Shown: positions 1 to 11,480 of the stretch, in pieces
Numbering within the stretch: position 1 is the stretch's first letter
Layout: each line of letters opens with the position of its first letter
Origin: Acanthochlamys bracteata
Lineage: Eukaryota; Streptophyta; Magnoliopsida; Pandanales; Velloziaceae
DNA length: 64,000 bases
Reading direction: 5' to 3'
NCBI GenBank assembly: GCA_019914995.1
Contig: CM034141.1
Span: 3,946,001 to 4,010,000 of the forward strand
The notes under the pieces: generated by a model
What the model saw: the letters and a program-made list of their open reading frames with translations, nothing else
What the model was told of the DNA's origin: nothing
The model's database searches: none
Made by a program: the position numbers and the translations under genes

Positions 1-129
1 AACAAAAACATATTAAAGATTTGCTTACTCTAAAGTAAATAATTATAAAATTTTGTCTCTGGTAAATAAGTTTTAGATAACTTTTATTTAATAACTTTAA
101 TTTTATTTATTTATTTTTTATTTATTTTA

Positions 130-500
130 TTTACTGTTCGGTAACTGGTTGATTGTCGACCAGTAGCTGATCGATCAGTTATTGATTAGTTACTTATTAG
201 TTATCAACTAGTTACCCACCAGTTGTTATTCGATAATTGGACATTGTCGACCAGTTGACTACTAGCTGGACAATTAGTTATCGATCAATTACTTATTAGT
301 TATCAACCAATTACCAGGCAGTTACTATTTGATAACTAATCGATTGCCGACCAGTTGACCAGTAGTTAGTCGACTAGTTATCGTCCAATTATTCATAGTT
401 ATTAATTAGTTACCAACTAGTTACTGACCGGTAAGGTCGATAGTTTACCTATTACTATTCAGTAATTGGTCGACTATCGATGAGTTACTAGTCGATATTT
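130..500. repeat. Degenerate tandem repeat, unit about 95 bp
   Basis: About 3.7 imperfect copies follow one another. The marker GTCGACCAG or a close variant recurs near 155, 246 and 346, with a more diverged copy near 460. Each unit is built from shorter words such as AGTTAC, AGTTATC and CCAGTTG, so there is an inner near-periodicity of 8-12 bp. No coding potential is visible. It sits just outside the left edge of CslE duplicon A. Confidence 0.75.
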
Positions 501-1616
501 GAACGATAACTAAAATTAAATTAAATAAATAAACTTAAATTAATAAAAGAACTAAATTAAAAATAATTTTATAACTAAGATAAGAAGAGAAAAAAGAATA
601 TATAAAGTTGTTAGTGAAATACAATATGATGCAATTATTTTTTTCGAGACGAAAAGACAATAAATAAAGTAATTTTTTCTGATGTAATTCTAATCATTTC
701 TTTATATGAAGTAGCAAAGTGCTGAATAATAAAATATCTTTAGTCTGGTCTTTTTTTATATATATATATATACATATTTATTTTCAAGCGAGTAAATACA
801 GTATTTGCTTCCAATTTGTTGCAACACTAGATGCAAGTGATAACCCAATCGAAACCAATAAACACGGACAAAGCAATTAGTTGCGACAGATGTCTTGACA
901 TTTTGTTCTTTTCCATTCTTATTTTTTTCTTCCTTTCTGCAACTCGTATTTGTTTCATTTGATCTCATTAATTTTATGGATAGAGGAAAATTTTGAAAGA
1001 GCTAAGAACAAAGAACGTTTATGTGGACGACCGGGAGGATAGAAAGGTCAGAAGTAAATTTATGGATTACAGAGAAAAGATCTTTTGTATGTTTTCAGAG
1101 AACATTTTCAAGTGCTTATTAAACAGAATTTTTTTAAATAAAAAAATTTGTAGAAATATTTTAAAAATAAATTTTGTTATATTTATTTCAAAAAAATAAA
1201 ATTAACTAACAAGTAAATTCTATTACATATAACTTATGTGTATTTTTTAAATAATTTGGTAGATTATTATAAAAATATTTATCGTAAATTGTAAAATAAG
1301 AAAGTTAGAATGAAATGCTATTCAAACGCATTGTCAAACGGTGGATTAATCATTTTGTAAATTTTATCACTAAGTAAAGACCGTTCTTTTGTCATGGTTG
1401 GGTCCATATTACAGATACAAGGTAAACGACCAACAGACTAGTACTACAAGATCACTGTAATAGTGAAAATGGTTGGACAACTATAAAGGTTCACCAGAGA
1501 TGGCCAAGAAATTCCTCCCAGTAATAGGTAGGCACTGGCTTCAACTCACAATGACAGAAATGCCGGAATCTAGGAAAGGGAATGCATATGATTTCTAATG
1601 TATGAGGAATTTCACT
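501..1616. other. AT-rich 3' flank of CslE copy 1
   Basis: No gene is visible. From about 890 the sequence aligns with 27465 onward, which marks the left edge of duplicon A. A foldback AT-rich segment at about 1090-1350 has its counterpart at about 27660-27905, so it is older than the duplication. Short open frames here are not conserved between the two copies. Confidence 0.6.
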
Positions 1617-4600
1617 CTAAAATAACAGCATTAGCAAAACTAACAAAGCCAACGAAACAGAGGTGACCGTGGTAGATGTTGGCATTCGACCTCTGTCACT
1701 CCTGAGGAACATTGCTAAATAAACTGGAATGTTGATAAGAACTACAGAGGCGCATATAACAAACTGCAGCAACATTGATTCCGCTTCCATTCTTCCTCCG
1801 CTCAACAGCATCCTCTTCAGTCCATATAACAAGCAAAGCAGATTGAGCATAGCGAAAGTAGCAATAATAGTGAACATCGGTGTGGACGAGCCGAACTCCA
1901 TCATCTCCTTCTCATACCTCTCTGTGACTTCATCGTCAGAGACCTTAGCGGTAACCATGAAGGATAGCTTGGTGACGCCGATTTGCTTGAGGATGGTGTC
2001 AACAAATCCAAACGGATAAGCAGCCAATCTTCTGAAAAGCCACATCCGTTGCTCATTCCACCAGACCTTTAGGGTCAATCCTGCCCACAATGTCTCCCCT
2101 ATATTGTAAATCACTGTTGCAGTGATCACATATGCAAATGAAATGAACCACAGGTTTGAAACCTGCAATGTTTTACAAGAATCAGTTCAGCTTCAGACTG
2201 CCAAAAACTCCGAATCTTCTTTGGTAGAGTTGTGAACAATCAGAAGCTACAAGCTGAAGCAGTTTCATAAATTTAAATGCCAACTACAAACTAAACGTAA
2301 TTGGGAAAATTCGGAAGGAAAGTAAAAAGCAAACGAGAGAGAAGGATCTAGTTCTTACATTAGGGAATAAAGATAAGCTGCTGACAAGGCAGAGCGAAGG
2401 AACAGAGACATAGTACAAGACTGGGATACAGCAAGGAGCCCAAAGGCCATACACGCTGTATGCCATTTGAAGACCTCGCTTAATCTTGCCACGTCCGTAG
2501 ATGAATGGGCAGTACTTGGAGATGAATATCAGGAAATTACCTTCACACCACCGTTTGTGCTGAAATAATGTCCCTGCTAATGTTGCCGGAGCAACACCTA
2601 AAAATCCTGTTCTCTCAGGGTTGTAGTAGATGGATTTCCATCCTCTGCATTGTATTGAAAGACCACTGATTACATCTTCAACTGGGCATCCATATTTCAA
2701 ACCTACCTGATATGCATAAAGGATGATTTTTATTAGCAATATTGGTAGATGCATTATCTCTGATGAAAATTCCAGAAAACTGTACATTCTTTTTATAGAG
2801 TTCCCTGAGTTCTCAGCAAGAGGTTCTCGTACAACATTTTTCCAAGTTTCCTTCTTCTACTTTATGATTTGGCTTACACCAGTAAGGAATATAAACTAGA
2901 AAATTAAATAGTAAGAATCTTAAAACCGTAAAACTAAGAGGAGAAAGACCTCTTTCCCCCATCCAGTGTTGTCCTCATAGGTGCTTGTGATAAGGTCCTT
3001 CGCCTTCTTCTCCAAAGAGCTCGAGGTTGCTTCTAGATTTCTCCTTTCACCAGCATTGAGACTAGCATCACTATACTTAAGGCCACATAGAGTTTTCCTC
3101 CTGTGAAAACAACCAGATCCTATGTACAGCATCCCTTCGTATCCATCAAAACCATGAAATTCCACCTTCAATGCAATGCCAAACAGAAAGGTTATAGAAG
3201 AGCAAAGCAAGAAAGAGTTAAAGAAAATCTTGCAACCGCATAGAACAAATGTGCCACCAAGTAGTTTTAAAGTTAAATTATCAATTGACAAGGCATTCAT
3301 AAGACGTGAGTAACAAAGGAAAGTGTTGACTGAAGATAACGTCTAAAGGTAGACTGAGAAAGTTTTGGACTTACCTCAGTATAAAGTATCAAAGAGTTGC
3401 CATATATGTCATGCTTAGTGATGTTGTTAAAGACCTGTGGAAGTTGAACAAATGCGAATTCCTGACCCCTCACTTCATCCATGAAGAAGCAGAGAACATC
3501 TCGTAAGATTTCTGAATTGTTGGAGTACATGTCACAGTCCACATTGAGAATGATATCTCCATTGCTTATCTCCTCAGAAACTCTTATCTGTTCAGAAAAA
3601 AATCGTTGCAGGAAAAATAGAAATGACTACCCATTAAATTTACTACTGTGCAAATATTCGTTGTTTTTTGCTGCAAAATACCAGTGAATTCATTGCTCCA
3701 GCTTTGAAGTTGTGGTGGCGATATGGCCTCTTCTCTCGAGCCATGTAGACAAGTGTTGGTAATGTGAAACCTTCGTTGTCTGAAGTCCTTTGGTTTCTTC
3801 CATCAACTAAAATCTATATATAGATTTATAAGCGGCTTTGCATCAGATTCTTATAGCATATGCAAATTTCGTTGGGTACTATCTCATGAAACTTCGTTAA
3901 TGCAAAAACGACTGAAAATACTGTGTCGATTTCCAGCAGGTGTGATGTTTAGGTTGGTACCTGTACAATGGCTTGATGATCTCTTGATGTAATTGGACCA
4001 TCCCACTCGGAAAACCCTTTGTGTTGCTGACGTAAATTATCAGGAATCTTTCGTACATTTGCAGCAGCATTGATTCGATTCTCCATCTCATTATATAAAT
4101 GCTGCATAAGGATTAAAAATAATAAGTCAAAATAAACTTTAGAATCTATGATTCTGATTTGAATAAACTGCATACCTTGATTTCCATCAAATCTTTGGTT
4201 TTCATTACATTGCTTTGTTTAGACATTTGCTTGAAGTACTCAGCAGGAGCTCTAGGTTCAACTTTGAACTTCTTGCAGAAAGGTATCCAAGAACTTGCAA
4301 AGTGGCAAGCTTCCAATAGTGCATAGAAGGTGAGCTCAGAGCCACCATCATCAGATAGGTAGATGCTCAACTTCTCCCTTGGATAGTCAAATGCCATGAC
4401 TGAAAGCACAGTGTTGATGACAAGAATTGGTGGCTCAATGATTGGATCTGCAGTGCAGACAAAAACATCCACTCTTGGCAAATCATTTTCTCCGTATCTG
4501 TTCCAGTAGATTGTAAGTTCAGATCAGCAAGTCCAGTTTTTCATACTTCGTTAGTATCATGCCTAGTCCTTGGACATTTCAATCTTTATTTGAGTGTGCT

Positions 4601-5432
4601 GTTTCCTGATGTTTTTGGTCTCTATGCGACCACAACGTCTAATAATTAAGGAATTTGGTATGCGACAACAACGTCAAATAATTAAGGAATTAGTTCAAGA
4701 CAACAAAGACGTTCAATATATCAATTAAGGGCGATACTTTTAATACCTAGTACAGAAAACCATTCCAAAATTTTTTGGCTTATATGCCAAAGGATCAAGA
4801 TCTCTTAGGAGTAAGTACATCATGGTTTCTACTAAAATATGTCCACTAATTGACAACCTTACTTGTAAGCTCTTATTTCAATTCTTCCTACTTTTGTTGC
4901 CCTCTGTCTGACGAAACCTTTCTAACCTGCAAAACCTATCATATTAAATCAACGAAAGAAAGCATTCTTACTTACTATAAATCTCCTTCGGTGAACTGTA
5001 GGTAGAATATTGAGAAGCGTAAAAAAAAAATACATACGTATGTATGATTAAAAGTTTTCCATAGACTTGAATGAACAAATGATCAGTGTGTGTGTTTCAA
5101 TAATTAAAATTTAAAGAGCAATGTGTTCTCTAACAAGCTAAGAAAGATAAGGCCATGACAAACCTCTGAGCAAGCCTTTCCTTGAAAACCTGCCGATAGG
5201 AAGGGTTCCATCGGCTGGAGAGAGTGAGAACCCAGTAGAAACCGAACCAAAGCTCAGCTGCAAACATTCCACACAAAATCCATCTCCCTTCCGTTCCAGT
5301 AAGCAACTGAGTTGCTCTATAGACCCATATCAAGCAAACACCAACAAATACAGAGCAAGCATAGAGTTTGAATGCTACCCTTCCCCTTGCTCTATGTGTC
5401 TCAAATAGAGACCTAGAACTCTTCTTCTCCAT
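1617..5432 (-). CDS. CslE: Cellulose synthase-like protein E, copy 1 (8 exons, intact)
   Basis: This encodes a processive family-2 glycosyltransferase of the CslE clade, expected in Golgi or endomembranes and acting on NDP-sugars; the polysaccharide product is not established. Exons on the minus strand are 5164-5432, 4176-4497, 3961-4101, 3682-3813, 3375-3587, 2950-3165, 2359-2706 and 1617-2162. All junctions are GT-AG and the sum is 2187 nt, giving 728 aa, the usual CslE length. Two membrane segments lie near residues 19-39 and 47-70. Catalytic signatures are DDG (139-141), DCD (305-307), the VED aspartate (442) and QHKRW (480-484), followed by about six C-terminal membrane spans. The start MEKKSS is chosen because it is shared with copy 2; an in-frame upstream ATG at 5474 is not. 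Compared with copy 2, substitutions cluster next to QxxRW ([11 protein letters not shown]). Intron 1 is 666 bp and contains a duplicated block of about 39 bp. Confidence 0.93.
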
Positions 5433-5474
5433 TCTTGTTTGTTCTTTTAATTTTTTAACTCGTATGTGTAGCAT

Positions 5475-7140
5475 TTTATCCCATTGCTTTTACAAGTAGG
5501 AGAAAATTCTTCAAAGAGATATAGATAACAAGACTGCGGATGATAATTGATGAGAAAGGTCAGCATTTCTGTCTTCTACGTATAGAATGCTTTTGGATTA
5601 CAACAAAATATTTTATCTTTCATCAGCTTGACCTAAATTAGGAGAATATTCGAAATTACTCTTAAAAAAGAGTTTTTTTTTAATTTAAAAATATTTAAAA
5701 AATAGAGTTAAAAGTATTTAAGCGGGTGTTTGGGATAGCTTTTCATAAATTACTTATCAATTTTTTTTATTTTACGTTCTTCAATATATATTTTATAAAT
5801 ATATAAAAAATTTATTTAAAAATTTAAAAAGTATAGAAAAATTTTACGAAATTTATTTTTTTAAAAATAAAAAAAATAAAACTTTTTTTTTTGAAAAAAA
5901 TAAAAATATTTTCTTTTTAAAAAAAATTTTATTTTATAAGCACTCCCAAACGCACTTTAACGCAACAGAAAGGAGTTAAAAATACATCTACCACTCAAGT
6001 TTATCATCATGTTAGGACTGTTTAACCGAACGTTTTACATTATTTTTCAAATACTTATTGTTCTATATAAATACTTATCATTCGTTAACTATAACTTTTT
6101 ATAATTTTTTTTTAAATTATAAAATTATAACAAAATCGTATGTTATAAAATTTTTATATTTATAATTTTTATTTTATTAATATAAAAAAATCAAATTCGT
6201 CTTTAAAAAACTTTTAGAATATTTTTTTATTTTAGAAAAACTTTATTAAATAAGCACTCATTAGCATTCATTAATCATGGATAGGCTTACGTTACAGCTA
6301 CAACAAAGAAGAAAGTAAATGTCACCAACTTATAGTATGTTTGTATAGATTTGTCGTTTTATGATATATGTCATTCTTCCATCTCTTTTATGCAGTTCAA
6401 ATGATTGTAAGCTAATAGAACCAACAACTTTCAACTTGTTTGAACGACTAACAACTTTCAAGCAAGGAATATCTGGGCCAACATATTTAAAAACATCTAC
6501 ATGGACAAGCTGAACCTAAGTTGTGTTTCATTTTGATATTTTTAGAATAGCTTCTTCTATGAGATCTTGGACAGTCAAACTTGTTTTTTATTGACAATGA
6601 CCGCATCTTTCTATCAACCAAGTAGCGCAATCTGTACTACAAAATAGCTGCAAAAATTGTTCTGGGTGAAACGTTACTTTTTGAAGAATAGCAAATCAAA
6701 TATTACTTAAATGTTGCAGCTAAATCTAAAGAATTGCTATGTTTGTTTCAATATTTCGACCAAATCTTGACTTTACATCTAAAACTGCATGTTTTTGACC
6801 AAAATAGCAAGTTGTCATCCAAAATAAATAACTATAGACCAACAGTAAAATATTTTCTGTTTTGCTATTTTGGCCTTTATTTTTCTACTTTTGGTTTAAC
6901 CTCTCTTTTTAATCATTTTATTGGAAGAAATGCTTGTACTTGATTTTACCTTCATTTTGTCAGCCTTTTTTCAAACATAGAGTAGGTTGTTTTATCTTTT
7001 CTTTAAGATTTTATAAGATACTTTTCTTCCTTCATCTTTGTAGTTTTTTTCTTCTCTCCTATAGAGTTAGATTTTTCTGAAACATAACCACATAATTCTC
7101 GTCTTTATTTGTTCTTTGTTATATTTACTACTCTTGTTGG
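5475..7140. other. Upstream region of CslE copy 1
   Basis: Close to the start codon the sequence is conserved with copy 2 (including the block GTAAAAGCAATGGGATAAAA), which suggests a shared leader or promoter, but I see no clear TATA box. A foldback MITE-like element lies at 5724-5957 and another AT-rich foldback stretch at about 6000-6260. Positions 6685-7093 are absent from duplicon B, where the flanks join directly near 33265, so they are an insertion here or a deletion there. Confidence 0.55.
5724..5957. mobile_element. MITE-like foldback element
   Basis: The termini read GGGTGTTTGGGA on the left and, reverse complemented, AGTGCGTTTGGGA on the right. The middle is almost pure A/T with imperfect dyad symmetry. 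TTTAA-like flanks may be a target duplication. Similar GTTTGG-ended foldbacks recur at 14177-14480 and 51630-51915. The superfamily is not assigned. Confidence 0.5.
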
Positions 7141-8595
7141 ATATTGGTGACCAATTTAAATTTATCATGAGAGTTGAGCATAAAATATTTTCTACTCTAA
7201 AATTGGTGCTCTTCCTATCTCTCTCTTCAGCAACAAACTGATATCAAAGCGAAACTGTTATTCACAAAATTTCACATTCAAAATTCAATGACAACATAAC
7301 TTTGGCATATGACGTATTCGAATGAATACCATATTGACACAATAAAAATTAAGATTGTCTTAATCAAAAGAAGATGAAATCATCTATATATCTTATGGTG
7401 ATGGGAATAAATTGAACCAAAAGGTCCAATCACCATACAACTTTATTTTGCAGACGCAGACCTTAAAGTATGTTAGGTGAGAAGATCGCAGTGACTTAAG
7501 ACTCAAATAAGAGTCGTTATATATTGTAAAATTTCTCGCAGATCGGCTGATGCTGAAGGAACAACTATACACTATATAGCCGATGGTTGTATGGCTGATA
7601 ATATATCTACTAAATTTCACATAAGTCGATTTAGTTCTATTTAATGAATTTACAAAATCGTGATGTTTTTTAACAAGACGTTGATGGTGAACGAAAACAA
7701 TTTATACATAGGCAAGCTAATTTCAAACAGCTCCCGATTAACATAAGCATATCTTCAATTGAGACCAAAAGCAGCCCTACCAAACTGAAAATAATCAAGG
7801 ATCTCCATTCTACTAAAGTAACAAAGTAAAACTCGGATGTAAAACTACACTAATTCTTTGTGTAATAGTTTTGTAATTCAACTTAATGAATTAAGTTAAA
7901 ATCACTTGTTAAAGAATATTATCTGAAACAAGAAACAAGGTCTTACTAGTGAAAATTTTGAGAGGACGAGGAAAAGTAACGAAAAGTTATAAAATACACA
8001 TAATGTAGGCTCTGTCATAAAACTTCTCTCTTCAAAACACACTTTAAAAGGAAAGCAATGTTTCTTCTCATGTTCAGTTAATCAAAATGGTATTAATATG
8101 TGAAAGAGCCACGGTTTGGCTGCTTAGCATATAATAAAGGAGATAATGAATGGTATTAATATAGACAAACGACCTATGGGCATCTACTATTGACCATATG
8201 CTTAAAAGCCTCAAGGCAGTCTTGAATCTTAAACTAGCTAACAAAGAACAAATAGTGCAAATTTTAAGAAAGAGTTTTAGTCTATAATTCATATTCCATT
8301 ACTTCTGCAAAAATAGTATGCTGCAAAACTAATTAAATTTAAACTTGAAGCACAAGAAATATACACTTGACAACCATAGTTTCTTTGCTTATTAACACAA
8401 TTGATCAATAGCACAAATGTTCTTCAACTTTCCATAGGTTAACATAGCAACAGTAAACTAGAGAATACAAGAACTTCACCAACTACAGCACAATATGCTT
8501 CTATAGTAGTAAGGACCAAACTAGCATTTTTTATACTAAATTTCATTTGATAATAAAATGCAAGTTGCTTTAAAGATTTTGTTGATAACTCTTCA
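7141..8595 (+). mobile_element. Relic of copia leader and gag (shared with duplicon B)
   Basis: TGATATCAAAGC at 7239-7250 resembles the tRNA-Met primer-binding site of copia elements (TGGTATCAGAGC). It follows an LTR-like leader that includes GATTTAA and TCTCTCTC-type sequence, and precedes a decayed gag-like stretch. The same relic is at about 33280-34600 in duplicon B (TAGTATCAAAGC at 33422-33433), so it was in place before the CslE duplication. No open frame of useful length survives. Confidence 0.5.
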
Positions 8596-8998
8596 CCAGA
8601 GTGACATCAACTGGAACTTAGGTATCGAACAATTGATTCGGCGACAATTGGAGCAGCAAAAAGAGTCATTGCCATCATATAATCCATCAATTGATGAACC
8701 ATACTAGTAGTCTATCCTATTCCCACCACCCTCTATGGGAATACTGGAACTAGGTCACCCATTAGAATCACACACCGCTCATCCACTTCAATGCTTTTCA
8801 CTTTTATATTCAAGCACTTCAATCGGGCAACCATTCTCTTCTTTATATCCACATTTCCAAGCCTAGTCTAGCTACCAAGGAGGTGTTCTCCAAAAAGTCC
8901 TATTCAATGAGAAAGGCATGACATACAAAACTAACGGCATTTTACTGTTCTGATTTTGCTATTTTTTCATTTAATTCAATCCTATTTTCTTTTTGCCG
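8596..8998. other. Unassigned spacer right of duplicon A
   Basis: Homology with duplicon B stops near 8595. The stretch has mixed composition and no long open frame. I see nothing I can name in it. Confidence 0.4.
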
Positions 8999-11480
8999 CG
9001 AGTCAGTATATATCTACTATTTAGATATACTAAAATATCTTTTTTTAAAATTATATATATTTTTTTATTATAACTTTAGTAGAATCAGATATCTTTGTTT
9101 ATTTAGAACTTTCATTATTTAGTATTATAAAAAATTTTATATTGACGTACTTATGTTGAGGGATTAAGAAATAAGATAAAATAGTTTTTCATCTTGGTAT
9201 TTGATAATGTGTAATGATACATATTTATTATATCTTATTGTTATAATAAATATAAATTTTTATTAAAATTCTATTCATAATATGAATTAATTTATTTTAT
9301 TTTTTTTTATGAAGTATAGGTGAATAAAGAAGCAAATTATTAAAGGAATAAAATAAAAGAGCTAATCATGGAAGGAAATATCAAGCGGCGATCCTCATTG
9401 ATGCATTTGACCAATCAAATATAAATCAAAGATTTAGCATCAAATATAGCATCAAATATAGCAACAAATCTATATCAAATCTAATTTGAATATTCTGAGG
9501 ATATTCTTTTTTCTAATTTTGTGGGAGGAAGTTCAACTATAAAAAGGGGTGAATGAAGGACCAAGAGAGGCATCGAAGGAGCAACGAAGAGCCAAAGAAG
9601 AGGCAACAAAGAGGCCGACGGAAACTCTAGAGAGAGACGACGAACAACAGAAGGAAGATCAGATTAGAGACGAAAAATTCTTCAGATTTGCTTTCTTCTC
9701 TTTTCCTCATGTTTTATTTTTCATACGATATTATTGTGTGTAATACTAATATGAGTGGCTAAACTCTCTAAACTGAAGTTAAGATAAAACCCTAATAAAT
9801 TTAATTTATTTCTTAAATATTATGTGATGTATGGATTGTTGATTTTATGTGAGTTGTTAATTCTTGTTTGAAAGATGTTTAGATGTTAAATTTGCATGCA
9901 TGATTAGCATTGAGTTTGATATCTAAATTATTATATTAATTGTGTTTGCGAGGACCAATTGGAACATAATTTACGAATTACAGGATTAATAACTGTAGTT
10001 AATATTTACTGGACCAAAGTGAATGTAACTATATGATTTATTATTTCGTAGAACCTCATGCATCGTTAGTAATTTCTAAACAAAGAGTTAGAACATCACT
10101 AGCGATAGGTGATTTTATATTGGACCAAAATTAAAATCATAATTAGAAATCGCATCTAAAAACTGGACCAAGGTGTTAGATACAAAATCTTCACAATAAT
10201 CATAATCTTTTATCATATTTATTTAAAGAATAAATTAGAGGCATCAGTGGTGGATTCCAAAATTCTAATTGTTTACATACTTGTTTTTTCTCGATCCGTA
10301 CATTACTCTTCATTCTTAGCTCTCGTACACTTTTGATTTGCTTTCACAAACACAACTTTTATTACTAAAAGTATTGGATTAGAGTTAACAACAATCTCTG
10401 TGGACAAACTCGTTATCTGCTAATGTAGACGACAACCGTACACTTGCGGGATAGACTAGGATAGAATCACTGAGTTTTGTTAGTTGATTTTATCTACATC
10501 AGTATTAAATAAAACACCCCAGATTTGTGGACATAATAACTGCGATGATCAGATTGACTCGACTATCCTACTGCTATTATAAAGATGACATGTATAATCA
10601 GATTCTGACCAGAATATCTCACCAATATAGTGGAGATACGATCGCAACGGTCAAAAACTGTTATCATTAATTTGAACAATCCGATCATCAAATCGGATTT
10701 TGAATCTAAAAAAAAATTATATCAAATTGTGCCGACACCATTAAGGTTCACGACCCTCTGCCGTCTCTACTTCTCTAATTTATCACACCAGATATTATAT
10801 TCTCTGATGTCCTAATCACGCCGCTAATCACCTTCATATAATCTGATGCGACAAGTCATCGTCATTACTTCGCGTCGTGCATCACCACTACCTAGATCAG
10901 ATCCGATCCGAACTAACAAGACCTAGCTCAACCGGTTCCCTAGATCTAATCCGACATAGCCTATCAGATTCGGCGCAATTCGGTGTGACAAATCATACAC
11001 AATCCGGCCAGACAGATCATGCCTGATTCGACCAGACCTATAAAATCTGACCCAACTAGATTGAACTAAACTGGATTCAATCTTATACTAGATTCGGCCT
11101 ACATATTAGACTCGATTCATCCAGATATATCCCACCTGTTCCGAAGTAATAGATCTGACCCGACCCGAAAAAATAGATTATAAAAAGTTCGAGTATTTTC
11201 TATCATGTTGCCTCAATGATCAGACTGGTTCTATCTTAGTTAGCTCAAGTAGAATCTTTCATGACTCATTGAGTAAGTTAGACATCGATGATATCTTTAC
11301 ACCAACTTGAAAGAGAGTTCTGACGTGAGTCAACATATGTATGGTATTTTAGATATATTAAGATATCTTTATTAGAATTAGATATTTTTTTCATTTAGAA
11401 CTTTCCTTAATTAGTGTTATAAGGTGTATATTTATATACTTGTATTGAAGAATTGAGGATTAAAATGAAATAATTTTTCA
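8999..11480 (+). mobile_element. TRIM-like small LTR element with nested solo LTR
   Basis: Two direct terminal repeats, 8999-9190 and 11326-11480, share the order GAGTCA..ATAT, TTTAGATATA, AGAATTAGATAT-like words, TTTAGAACTTTC and a terminus of TTTTTCA. Three bases after the left repeat, TGGTATT(A) matches the start of a tRNA-Met primer-binding site. The interior, once the nested 9202-10501 LTR is removed, is about 0.8 kb, non-coding and rich in GATC/CCGAC words. A reverse-oriented fragment of the same family lies at about 16945-17490. No clear target duplication was found for the outer element. Confidence 0.6.
9202..10501 (+). mobile_element. Solo LTR of an Athila-like gypsy element, with 5-bp TSD
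   Basis: This 1300-bp LTR begins TGATAATG and ends TCTACATCA, with the TGAT/ATCA dyad typical of LTR ends. It is flanked by GTATT on both sides (9197-9201 and 10502-10506), so it is a solo LTR left by unequal recombination. A TATAAAAA box lies at 9538-9545, followed by a purine-rich GAAGAGC/GAGCAACG tract that is probably the start of the transcript. The same LTR occurs at 46134-47439 (plus) and 49874-51169 (minus). Small open frames inside are not conserved in reading frame. Confidence 0.85.

Larger units (their letters stand above)
890..8595. repeat. Duplicon A (direct segmental duplication with 27465-35597)
   Basis: Starting from the CATTTTGTTCTTTTCCAT block near 897 and ending in the AAATGCAAGTTGCTTTAAAG block near 8560, this stretch aligns collinearly and in the same orientation with 27465-35597. 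It holds the whole CslE copy 1, about 0.7 kb downstream and 3.1 kb upstream. Copy-specific differences include an extra block of about 0.4 kb at 6685-7093 that duplicon B lacks. Confidence 0.85.

Noticed and set aside
1729..2019. Plus-strand open frame over CslE exon 8, also at 28266-28556
   Set aside because: It is the antisense shadow of a conserved coding exon. Its presence in both copies follows from conservation of the real minus-strand gene.
9549..9743. Charged 64-aa frame inside the LTR, with counterparts at 46441-46698 and 50623-50817
   Set aside because: The frame is not conserved in length or start between the three LTR copies and derives from the purine-rich GAAGAGC tract after the TATA box.
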